Assembly (NCBI RefSeq): GCF_000174195.1
Contig: NZ_ACFY01000137.1
Location: 1-33,692, forward strand
Length of the DNA: 33,692 nt
From: Roseburia inulinivorans DSM 16841
GTDB lineage: Bacteria > Bacillota > Clostridia > Lachnospirales > Lachnospiraceae
Direction of reading: 5' to 3'
Shown here: piece by piece, positions 7,055-14,277 of the stretch
Layout: the number at the start of each line of letters is the position of its first letter
Numbering within the stretch: the first letter of the stretch is position 1
Made by a program: the position numbers and the translations under genes
The notes under the pieces: generated by a model
Databases searched by the model: none
What the model was told of the DNA's origin: nothing
The model's input: the letters and a program-made list of their open reading frames with translations, nothing else

Positions 7055-7243
7055 ATGTATGGAGAAGCACTTTATAAGCCTGAAATGAAAGAAGGAAATC
7101 CTATAAGGTTATATAGTTTGGATGAAATCACGGAGATATTCTGTAAATTAGGACTTCGTATTTGTAACAGCTTTGCTGATTTCAGTGGAAAGCCGAGTTC
7201 TGATAATGATATTCAATTGATGGTTTATTCCATACGGGAATAA
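7055..7243 (+). pseudogene. SAM-dependent methyltransferase C-terminal fragment
   Basis: 62 codons with no ribosome binding site. YSLDEITEIFCKLGLRICNSFADFSGKPSSDN followed by QLMVYSIRE is the usual ending of class I SAM-dependent methyltransferases, where a helix, a strand and a short loop precede the last strand. The SAM-binding N-terminal domain is absent, so this is a remnant. Assignment is from pattern only. Confidence 0.45.
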
Positions 7244-7277
7244 ATCTTCATCAAATCTTTATTTTTTTCTGTTAGGT

Positions 7278-7303
7278 TATATTTCAGTAAGAAATGAAAT
7301 ATA
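7278..7303 (+). promoter_or_regulatory. perfect 9-bp dyad upstream of the immunity transporter
   Basis: TATATTTCA (7278-7286) and TGAAATATA (7295-7303) are perfect inverted repeats with an 8-base spacer, ending just before the AAGGAAGG ribosome binding site of the ATPase gene. A candidate operator or leader hairpin for the transporter operon. Confidence 0.45.
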
Positions 7304-7321
7304 GAAGGAAGGATAGTAAAG

Positions 7322-8035
7322 ATGGAAATGATGTTACAGACACAAAATCTATGTAAATATTTTAGAAAACAGAAAGCGGTAAATAATGTTTCACTTAATA
7401 TCGAAAAGGGACAGATTTATGGACTGCTTGGACCGAATGGCGCTGGTAAATCTACCACATTGAAAATGCTGACCGGTATGATGAAACCAACTGCAGGAAA
7501 GATTTACTTTGATGGAAAACTTTGGGATAGGAAAGATTTGTCAAAAATAGGAGCGTTAATTGAAAATCCGCCTATTTATGAAAATCTTTCCGCCAGAGAG
7601 AATTTGAAGGTAAGACAATTATTGCTTGGTGCAGATGAAAACAGAATTGATGAGGTCTTGCAGATTGTATCACTTACAAACACCGGCAAGAAGAAAGCAG
7701 GGCAGTTTTCTTTGGGGATGAAGCAAAGACTAGGCATTGCAATGGCATTGCTTGGAGAACCGGAACTTTTGATATTGGATGAACCTACGAATGGATTAGA
7801 TCCAATAGGCATCGAGGAATTACGAGAGCTGATCCGGTCTTTTCCGGAACAGGGAATCACTGTAATTCTCTCCAGTCATATTCTCTCAGAGGTACAGTTA
7901 CTTGCAGATAAAGTCGGGATTATTTCAGGTGGAATCTTAGGATACGAAGGAGCATTAAAGCAGGGAGATAATCTTGAAGATTTGTTTATGAATGTGGTAA
8001 GAAAAAACCAGAAAGCAGGTGAAATCCATGGTTAA
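7322..8035 (+). CDS. lantibiotic-protection ABC transporter ATP-binding subunit (LanF/BcrA type)
   Basis: 237 residues. Walker A is GLLGPNGAGKST (around 37-45), the signature loop is FSLGMKQRLG, Walker B is LLILDEPTNGLDP, and the H-loop is SSHILSE. GALIENPPIYENLSARENL is typical of the bacitracin/lantibiotic subclass (BcrA, EpiF, NukF). It powers removal of peptide antibiotics from the membrane together with the two permeases downstream. The dyad at 7278-7303 lies directly upstream. The gene overlaps the first permease gene by 8 bases. Confidence 0.9.
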   Translation: MEMMLQTQNLCKYFRKQKAVNNVSLNIEKGQIYGLLGPNGAGKSTTLKMLTGMMKPTAGKIYFDGKLWDRKDLSKIGALIENPPIYENLSARENLKVRQLLLGADENRIDEVLQIVSLTNTGKKKAGQFSLGMKQRLGIAMALLGEPELLILDEPTNGLDPIGIEELRELIRSFPEQGITVILSSHILSEVQLLADKVGIISGGILGYEGALKQGDNLEDLFMNVVRKNQKAGEIHG

Positions 8036-8759
8036 TATTATAAAAGCAGAACATCAAAAAGCCAAAAGAACCATGCGAAAAAAGTTTATCTGGGGATTTC
8101 CTCTTCTTACATTTGTCATGGCATTTATATTTACTCTTGGGATGACAAATGCTTATGCAGAAAGTGTTTGGAACTGGTGGTATACACTTTTGCTGCCGGG
8201 GATGATTGCTCTATTTTGTTATCTTTCTGTGGCGCAGGAGAAAAAGATAAAATACTATCATTTAATGACTATTCCCACAGACAGAAGAAAATTGTTGCTG
8301 GGGAAAATTATTTATATTGGGTACATGATTTTGTTTTCTAATGTGATTGTGTTTGCAGGAGCAACGCTTGGAGGCTTTCTTCTAACGACACATGTTCCAG
8401 TTGGAGGAGCGTTGATTGCAGTATTGTTTCTGACGGTTTCTGAGTTATGGGAGATTCCGGTAGCTTTATTTTTAAGTGAACGATTTGGAATGATTGTAAA
8501 CCTGTTCGTCTGCCTATTTATTACCGTCAGCGGTGTGGTAATATCACAAACCAGAATCTGGTATGTACTTGTTTCTGCAATCCCTATGCGAATGATGTGC
8601 TCGTTGCTTCATGTTTTACCAAATGGACTTGCCGCAGAAGCAGGGAATCCTCTTTTGGATACGGGAGTCATTGTTCCGGGAATGTGTCTCTCAATCATCT
8701 GGTTTGTTTTTGTAACGGTTCTGTTTTTGAAATGGTTTGAGAGAAGAGAGGTGAAATAA
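8028..8759 (+). CDS. lantibiotic immunity ABC transporter permease (LanE/MutE type)
   Basis: 243 residues from the ATG at 8028; a GTG at 8019 is in frame but lies on the AGGTG ribosome binding site, so I prefer the ATG. Six hydrophobic segments are visible, with a cytoplasmic N-terminus IIKAEHQKAKRTM, which is typical of MutE/EpiE permeases. With the ATPase and the next gene it would form an F-E-G exporter that protects the cell from lantibiotics. Overlap with the ATPase gene shows translational coupling. Confidence 0.85.
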   Translation: MVNIIKAEHQKAKRTMRKKFIWGFPLLTFVMAFIFTLGMTNAYAESVWNWWYTLLLPGMIALFCYLSVAQEKKIKYYHLMTIPTDRRKLLLGKIIYIGYMILFSNVIVFAGATLGGFLLTTHVPVGGALIAVLFLTVSELWEIPVALFLSERFGMIVNLFVCLFITVSGVVISQTRIWYVLVSAIPMRMMCSLLHVLPNGLAAEAGNPLLDTGVIVPGMCLSIIWFVFVTVLFLKWFERREVK

Positions 8760-8760
8760 G

Positions 8761-9501
8761 ATGATTGGAAGATCTCTTAATGCAGACTTGCGAAAGATGA
8801 AAGGAACATCTGTGATTCTGGCACACTTACTGATTCCGATTATAACCAGCGTTATATTTTTAATATATTACTTTTTTTCACCATGGAATGAAAATATGAA
8901 AGTGATTGCATTTTATCAGGCAATAGGAGCAGGACTTCCGGTACTTATTGGAATTTTTACAGCAAGTGTGATGGAACAGGAACAAAATGCAGGTGATTTT
9001 CAAAATCTGTTGTCTTTACCGGATAAACCTGCAGCATTTTTATCGAAACTGTTGATGCTGCTGGTTTTGTGTCTGTGCTCTATCCTATTGACAGCAATCA
9101 TATTCGGAATTGGATTTGGAAGAATCGCATCAAGCGATATTGAAATCATGAAAGGATGTATATTTGCAGCATTGCTGCTGTGGGGAAGCAGTGTTCCACT
9201 TTATCTGTGGCAGCTGATTCTGGCTTTTCAGTTTGGAAAAGGGGTATCCATTGGAGCAGGGATTATATCAGGACTAATTAGTGCATTGATGCTTACCGGA
9301 CTTGGAGATTATGTGTGGAAATATGTATTTGTCTGCTGGACGGGTAGAGTACCATATACTTATCTGCAATCTGTATTGGGAGAAACTAGTGTAGGTGAAT
9401 GGTTGTCATTCATACCAGGTTGCTTAATATTTACAGGGATTAGTATGGTATACTATTTTTGGTGGGTAAACCACTGGGAAGGAAACAGAATATCGGAATA
9501 G
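8761..9501 (+). CDS. lantibiotic immunity ABC transporter permease (LanG/MutG type)
   Basis: 246 residues with about six membrane segments. The N-terminus SLNADLRKMKGTSVILAHLLIPI and the later FTASVMEQEQNAGDFQNLLSLP are typical of MutG/EpiG permeases, the second membrane subunit of LanFEG exporters. It begins 1 base after the previous stop with AGAGGTG upstream, and ends 14 bases before the response regulator. Confidence 0.85.
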   Translation: MIGRSLNADLRKMKGTSVILAHLLIPIITSVIFLIYYFFSPWNENMKVIAFYQAIGAGLPVLIGIFTASVMEQEQNAGDFQNLLSLPDKPAAFLSKLLMLLVLCLCSILLTAIIFGIGFGRIASSDIEIMKGCIFAALLLWGSSVPLYLWQLILAFQFGKGVSIGAGIISGLISALMLTGLGDYVWKYVFVCWTGRVPYTYLQSVLGETSVGEWLSFIPGCLIFTGISMVYYFWWVNHWEGNRISE

Positions 9502-9515
9502 AATCGAGGGAAACT

Positions 9516-10178
9516 ATGGCAAAAATACTGGCAGTTGATGATGAACCGGCAATTCTGGAAATGATAGAAAGCATTTTGAATAAGGATGGACATCTGGTTA
9601 CCAAGGTAAGTAATCCGCTGAAACTTAATATGGAAGAATTACATCGTTATGACCTGATTTTACTGGACATTATGATGCCTGGAATTGATGGCTTCGAATT
9701 ATGCAAAAGAATCAGGGCACTTGTGGATTGTCCGATTTTGTTTCTTACGGCAAAAACGGAGGAAAACAGTCTGGTAAACGGACTTTCTTTAGGAGCAGAT
9801 GATTATATTTCAAAGCCATTTGGAGTGATGGAACTTCGGGCAAGGATCAATGCACATCTTAGAAGAGAGCACAGGGAACATTCTGTCCGGATGGTTTTGG
9901 GGAGGGTCTGTATTCAAATATCTCAAAAGAAACTATTGGTTGATGATAAGGAACTTCCTCTTACGAAAGCGGAGTACGAAATCTGTGAATTTCTGGCTAA
10001 AAACAGAGGACAGGTTTTCTCGAAGGAACAGATATTGGAAGCGGTCTTTGGCTTTGACAATGAGAGTAATGACAGTACCATTATCACGCATATCAAAAAT
10101 ATAAGAGCAAAATTTGCGGATTATGATTATACACCGATAAAAACAGTCTGGGGGATTGGATATAAATGGGAAGAGTAA
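9516..10178 (+). CDS. OmpR-family response regulator
   Basis: 220 residues from the ATG at 9516, which has GAGGG just upstream; an in-frame start at 9459 lies inside the permease gene and has no site. The receiver domain (1-115) has DDEP, the phosphoacceptor Asp in LLDIMMPGIDG, a conserved Thr in LFLTAK and Lys in ISKPFG. The winged-helix effector domain (about 125-220) ends with TVWGIGYKWEE. Most likely it controls the adjoining transporter in response to antimicrobial peptides. Confidence 0.93.
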   Translation: MAKILAVDDEPAILEMIESILNKDGHLVTKVSNPLKLNMEELHRYDLILLDIMMPGIDGFELCKRIRALVDCPILFLTAKTEENSLVNGLSLGADDYISKPFGVMELRARINAHLRREHREHSVRMVLGRVCIQISQKKLLVDDKELPLTKAEYEICEFLAKNRGQVFSKEQILEAVFGFDNESNDSTIITHIKNIRAKFADYDYTPIKTVWGIGYKWEE

Positions 10179-11542
10179 AGAGAAGCAATGCACTCAGCTG
10201 GATTTTTATGAGATATGTACTGGTCATGCTTGGATCATTAGTAGGTTTGGTGATTGTTGCTTGGCTGCTGCTGTACCTTTTGATTAGTGTGGGCTGTATC
10301 TATCCGGCGAATTATGCAGAGCAAAAGATTAATGAAGCATATGATACGATTTTACGTGCGGATAAAGTAACTGCTGAGATGATTCCTGCACTTTGTGATT
10401 ATGTAATCTTTTCAGAGAATGGAGAGAAAATAGGTGGAGATCTGTCAGAACAATACGAACAGATAGCATGGAATGTTGCAAAGTACGGAAACGCATCCGG
10501 GAAATATTTTTATAAAGTAATTGTAAGGGAAAATGAATATGTTGTATTGCAATATCGCCTGACACCTCAATATCATTCAGCTTTTTTGAGGGAGCATTTT
10601 ATAGGTCCACAGAATGTGATGAGTATTATGTCAGTGATTGGAGCGGTAGCGATTATCATCATTCCGTCCATACGTTTTGGAAAAAGAATCAAAAAGCAGA
10701 TGCAGCCTGTATTAGACGCAATCGGACAAATAAAGGATCAAAATCTGGAATATGAGACATCCTGTTCCGGTATCAAAGAGTTTGATGACTGTTTATCGGC
10801 AATCGATGATATGCGAGATGCATTGCGAGAATCTTTAGAAAAGCAGTGGAAAACAGAGCAGGAAAAGAAACAGCAGATGTCTGCTTTGGCGCATGATATT
10901 AAAACACCTCTTACGATTGTACGGGGAAATGCAGAACTACTTTCAGAGACTGAACTGACCACAGAACAGAAGAAAAATATCACTTATGTTTTGAACGGCA
11001 CAACACAGATACAAAGTTATGTAAAACAGTTGATAGATGTCACAAAATCATGGAATTGCAGTGATGTTACCTATACAACGGTGAGGTTAGAAGATTTTTT
11101 CGCAGATATAAAGGAACAGGCACTCGGACTGGTAGAAATCTATCACCAGAAGATAGATTGGAAGGCGGAACAAAGTGATAAAAAGGTAACGATGGCTTAT
11201 GATCCAATGTTCCGAGCCGTAATGAATGTGATTCAGAATGCAGTGGAGCATACAAAAGAAAATGGAATCATTTATATTGACGCAAAGGAGCAGGATGACC
11301 GGCTGACATTCATTGTGGAGGATAGCGGATCAGGATTTACAAAAGAAGCATTATTGCATGGCACAGAGCAGTTTTTTATGGATGACACAAGTAGAAATGG
11401 CGAAGCCCATTATGGGATGGGGCTATTTTTTGCAAAAACTGTGGCTGAAAAATATGGCGGAGGGATTAAACTTTCAAATTCTGAAAATACAGGTGGGGCG
11501 AGGGTAGAAATATTTTTCCTGAGTAGTCAAGAAACAAGCTAA
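10166..11542 (+). CDS. sensor histidine kinase, membrane-bound
   Basis: 458 residues. Membrane segment 1 is about residues 14-42, an outside sensor region of about 105 residues follows, and membrane segment 2 is about 151-171, then a linker. The H-box is SALAHDIKTPLT, the N-box NVIQNAVEHT, the G1-box VEDSGSGF and the G2-box AHYGMGLFFAK. It overlaps the response regulator gene by 13 bases, so the two form a coupled pair. The extracellular loop is larger than in BceS-type kinases, so direct peptide sensing is plausible but unproven. Confidence 0.92.
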   Translation: MGRVKRSNALSWIFMRYVLVMLGSLVGLVIVAWLLLYLLISVGCIYPANYAEQKINEAYDTILRADKVTAEMIPALCDYVIFSENGEKIGGDLSEQYEQIAWNVAKYGNASGKYFYKVIVRENEYVVLQYRLTPQYHSAFLREHFIGPQNVMSIMSVIGAVAIIIIPSIRFGKRIKKQMQPVLDAIGQIKDQNLEYETSCSGIKEFDDCLSAIDDMRDALRESLEKQWKTEQEKKQQMSALAHDIKTPLTIVRGNAELLSETELTTEQKKNITYVLNGTTQIQSYVKQLIDVTKSWNCSDVTYTTVRLEDFFADIKEQALGLVEIYHQKIDWKAEQSDKKVTMAYDPMFRAVMNVIQNAVEHTKENGIIYIDAKEQDDRLTFIVEDSGSGFTKEALLHGTEQFFMDDTSRNGEAHYGMGLFFAKTVAEKYGGGIKLSNSENTGGARVEIFFLSSQETS

Positions 11543-11560
11543 ATAGACCGCAATTAAGCT

Positions 11561-11603
11561 ATGTAAAAGAAATTTTACATGCTTTTATCTAATATGTAAA
11601 AGC
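11561..11603 (+). promoter_or_regulatory. three-arm repeat able to form alternative hairpins
   Basis: ATGTAAAA (11561-11568), TTTTACAT (11573-11580) and ATGTAAAA (11594-11601). The middle arm can pair perfectly with the left arm across a GAAA tetraloop or with the right arm. A separate pairing GCTTTTA (11581-11587) with TAAAAGC (11597-11603) is also possible. It lies 18 bases after the kinase stop and before a small membrane-peptide ORF. It could be an attenuator, a terminator without a good U run, or a repeat operator. Confidence 0.45.
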
Positions 11604-11666
11604 CTTTTGATAGACATTACTACTACGTTTGCTGTAATCTCATGGAAGAAGGAGGCATACAGAATT

Positions 11667-11765
11667 ATGATAGCTGATAAAATTAAAAATGCTCGTACTA
11701 TTCTTTATTACATAACTATCATTATAGTTGGGATTATATGCACATATAAGAAGAGAATAATATAA
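11667..11765 (+). CDS. possible 32-residue single-pass membrane peptide
   Basis: An ATG with GAAGGAGG 11 bases upstream opens a 32-codon frame: a charged start (ADKIKNAR), a hydrophobic stretch (TILYYITIIIVGIIC) and a basic end (TYKKR). Such peptides can be membrane-active or regulatory. It follows the immunity/two-component operon and the alternative hairpins. I know no family for it, and it may be the truncated start of a longer gene. Confidence 0.4.
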   Translation: MIADKIKNARTILYYITIIIVGIICTYKKRII

Positions 11766-11826
11766 CTTTTGTTATGATATCAAATGATTTTTTCATTTAA
11801 TATAACATTCCCTTAAAGGGGATGGA

Positions 11827-12455
11827 TTGCTTATCGCACAGGAAATCAGCAGGAGAATGAAGTCAGAGCTTGGCATCACAGTGAGTGTTGGTGTTTCTTT
11901 CAATAAGATATTTGCAAAGCTGGGTTCTGACTACAAGAAGCCGGATGCTATCACTACTATGTATAAGAGTGAGTTTAAGCAGAAGGCTTGGTCGCTTCCG
12001 GTGGCAGATCTTCTATACGTTGGCAAAAGTACGAACAGAAAACTTGCATTATTTGGTATTAAAACCATAGGTGATCTTGCAAGAACAGATGAAGATGTGC
12101 TTAACAGTCACCTTGGAAAGATTGGCAGTATCTTATGGTCGTTTGCTAATGGCTATGATGATTCACCTGTCAAGCTGGAGAACACCCACGCTCCAATCAA
12201 ATCCGTGGGGAACAGCACAACGACACCAAAGGATTTAGTATGCGATGAGGATGTAAAGATTGTTCTTTATATTCTGGCTGAGAGTGTTGCAGCAAGACTT
12301 CGTGAGAATGGATTCCGGTGCAGAGTGGTTGAGATAAGTGTCAGGGATAATGAATTATTCTCTTTTACCCGTCAGAAAAAGATTGACCATGCGACAAACA
12401 TTACCGGAGAAATAGCTGCATACGCATATCAGATATTTAAGGAAAAGAAACTAGG
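11827..12455 (+). pseudogene. DinB/UmuC-type Y-family DNA polymerase, both ends missing
   Basis: About 210 codons with only a TTG to start and no ribosome binding site. TVSVGVSFNKIFAKLGSDYKKPDA is the palm motif of Y-family polymerases, followed by the thumb (VADLLYVGKSTNRKLALFGIKTIGDLA) and the little-finger start. The first about 110 residues, including the first catalytic Asp, are absent, and the C-terminus is lost at about 12450 where HNH nuclease sequence begins. It is a non-functional translesion polymerase fragment (UvrX/UmuC-like family common on mobile elements). Confidence 0.75.
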
Positions 12456-12710
12456 TTGTTAGAGGTAAGGGTGTTTGATGAACCAACAAAGAAAATTGTT
12501 TATACAAAGCAAACAGAGGAGGCTAAAAGTAAAGGTATATCAAATTGTCCGTTATGTGCTTTAGAGAATAATAGTAATAAAAAGAAGATATGGAAATTAA
12601 GTGAAATGGACGCAGACCATGTAACAGCTTGGAGTAAAGGTGGAGTAACGGATATTAGTAATTGTCAAATGCTTTGTAAAACACATAATAGGGCAAAAGG
12701 AAATAAATAG
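12456..12710 (+). pseudogene. DUF262-associated HNH endonuclease C-terminal fragment
   Basis: 84 codons whose upstream part is replaced by polymerase sequence. LEVRVFDEPTKKIVYTKQT followed by CPLCALENN, then DADHVTAWSKGGVTDISNC and MLCKTHNRAKGN, is a complete HNH zinc-finger nuclease domain of the type that follows DUF262/ParB-like domains (GmrSD-like restriction of modified DNA). The DUF262 part is missing. Good termination follows at 12722. It is the last piece of a lost defence gene. Confidence 0.65.
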
Positions 12711-12721
12711 AAATTATTATT

Positions 12722-12757
12722 GGGCTAATTAACGATAATGTTAATTGGCTCTTTTTT
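12722..12757 (+). terminator. strong intrinsic terminator
   Basis: GGGCTAATTAAC (12722-12733) pairs with GTTAATTGGCTC (12740-12751), 12 pairs with two G-U, loop GATAAT, then six T. Confidence 0.85.
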
Positions 12758-12824
12758 ATGCACTTTGTAAGGAATGATATAAAAGTGTAAGGTTTATAAA
12801 AATTTAAGGTTAATAAAGATATGA

Positions 12825-12968
12825 AGTATTTCTTCAAAAACGATTGGAGAAGTACGGAATGCATTTTATGTGTGCCTGAACCAGAGCGAAGCATATGCAC
12901 CGGAAGAAATAAGGAGAAAGTCTGTCTGCATGAACGAAGATATCGGGGAGGTTCTGAAAGAACTGTAG
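12825..12968 (+). pseudogene. unnamed 47-codon remnant
   Basis: An open stretch without a start codon reads IGEVRNAFYVCLNQSEAYA then PEEIRRKSVCMNEDIGEVLKEL and stops. The composition looks protein-like (amphipathic, charged C-terminus), but I cannot assign a family. It fills most of the 438-base gap between the terminator and the next promoter; nothing else coding is seen there. Confidence 0.2.
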
Positions 12969-13088
12969 GTCGGATAAAAGAAATTGATGGAAGAAACAAT
13001 ATAAGCTATTGAATTCAGAGATGAATTTGGCGCTTTTTGCGATTCAAAGAATTTTCAAAAAGTACGCAATGTAAACTTTTGTATAAAC

Positions 13089-13117
13089 TTGTGAAAAACA
13101 AAAAGGGGGGATATAAT
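13089..13117 (+). promoter_or_regulatory. promoter of the HNH-helicase-NUDIX operon
   Basis: TTGTGA (13089-13094), 17 bases, TATAAT (13112-13117). The spacer contains a run of six G. The ATG at 13149 follows with AAGGA. Confidence 0.65.
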
Positions 13118-13148
13118 TAAGAATATATTTATCGAGAAGGAAAATAGG

Positions 13149-14258
13149 ATGATAATAACAGGAATACCGTTTGATGAAAAACTGAATATAGGTGTATTAA
13201 GTAAAGTATTTGAACGTAAACGTATTTCCAATTGTTATAAGTATTTTTGGTTCCAGGCAATATTGGAAAATATCGTAGAAGATAAAGTTGTATTTACATA
13301 TGATGAAATTCTGAATCAAATGATAGAAGATGCATGGTATATGGTTACAGAGTTTAAATTACGTTTAGGTCCGTGTAATACAACAGATAATTTAGAGGAA
13401 GTGGTTAAGTATATACATTCGAAGTCCAATATATCGTCTACTGCAAAACGAGGTTCTGTAATCCAGTATCTCAAAGAAAATACAGATCCCCAAATAAAAA
13501 AATATAAGAAATGTTTAATAGAAAATGTGCCGTATTGTATGCAAAGTCCTTTTTATTCATCAATTAAAAATCCTGGTCAGTCAAAGGTTTACAAAATAAA
13601 TGAGCAGGCCCACTTATTGTATTATTTCGTTGCACTTGAGGGGATTTTTTCTAAGTTTAAAATTAATGAAGAATGGGTTGACTACTTAATTCGAAATAGA
13701 ACAATTTTATTAGAATGGGTCAGATACAATCTTATCGGCTATTTACAAGATAGAAATCCGAATGTTCCTGGAATTGTGGAAAAAATTCAAAAGCCAGAAA
13801 AAAGAGATTTAAGAAGAGTGAGTGATTATTGGAAGACAATCATTGAGATTGATCCCAAAATAAAAGAAATATATCAAAAGGTAAGTTTAAAAGATAAACC
13901 TATATCAATCGATCATTTTGTACCGTGGCAATATTTATCACATGATGAATTATGGAATTTAAGCCCAACAACAAAGAATATTAATAGCATGAAGGGAAAT
14001 CAATTACCGAATCTCTATGAAGATTTTGAAAGGTTAGCAGAATTACAACACAAAGCTCTTATGATGTGCAATGATTATGAAATAGTTCGGCATAAATTCA
14101 AAATATGCCTGGATTATCATGTAAATAGTACAGAGATTAGAAATAGTTTGTATCAGCCTGATATTGATTTGCCAAGCTATAGAGAAAGATTATATAACGT
14201 GATACAGCCAGTTTATGATTCGGCCAAAATGGGTGGATTTACGGAATGGATAAAATAG
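13149..14258 (+). CDS. HNH endonuclease-domain protein, first gene of a defence-like operon
   Basis: 369 residues. The N-terminal 240 residues are helical and unknown to me. Residues 253-290 hold an HNH-type nuclease core: SIDHFVPWQYLSHDELWNLS, with the DH pair at 255-256 and Asn270, and then KNINSMKGNQLP. This 'DHFxPW...WNLxP...N..K' pattern is typical of HNH domains in restriction-type proteins. The ATG has AAGGA upstream and a good promoter at 13089. The helicase gene starts 20 bases downstream, so both are likely co-expressed. A role as nuclease partner of the helicase is inferred from context. Alternatives are a reduced homing-type or modification-dependent nuclease. Confidence 0.7.
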   Translation: MIITGIPFDEKLNIGVLSKVFERKRISNCYKYFWFQAILENIVEDKVVFTYDEILNQMIEDAWYMVTEFKLRLGPCNTTDNLEEVVKYIHSKSNISSTAKRGSVIQYLKENTDPQIKKYKKCLIENVPYCMQSPFYSSIKNPGQSKVYKINEQAHLLYYFVALEGIFSKFKINEEWVDYLIRNRTILLEWVRYNLIGYLQDRNPNVPGIVEKIQKPEKRDLRRVSDYWKTIIEIDPKIKEIYQKVSLKDKPISIDHFVPWQYLSHDELWNLSPTTKNINSMKGNQLPNLYEDFERLAELQHKALMMCNDYEIVRHKFKICLDYHVNSTEIRNSLYQPDIDLPSYRERLYNVIQPVYDSAKMGGFTEWIK

Positions 14259-14277
14259 AAGAAAGCAGGGGGAAGTT

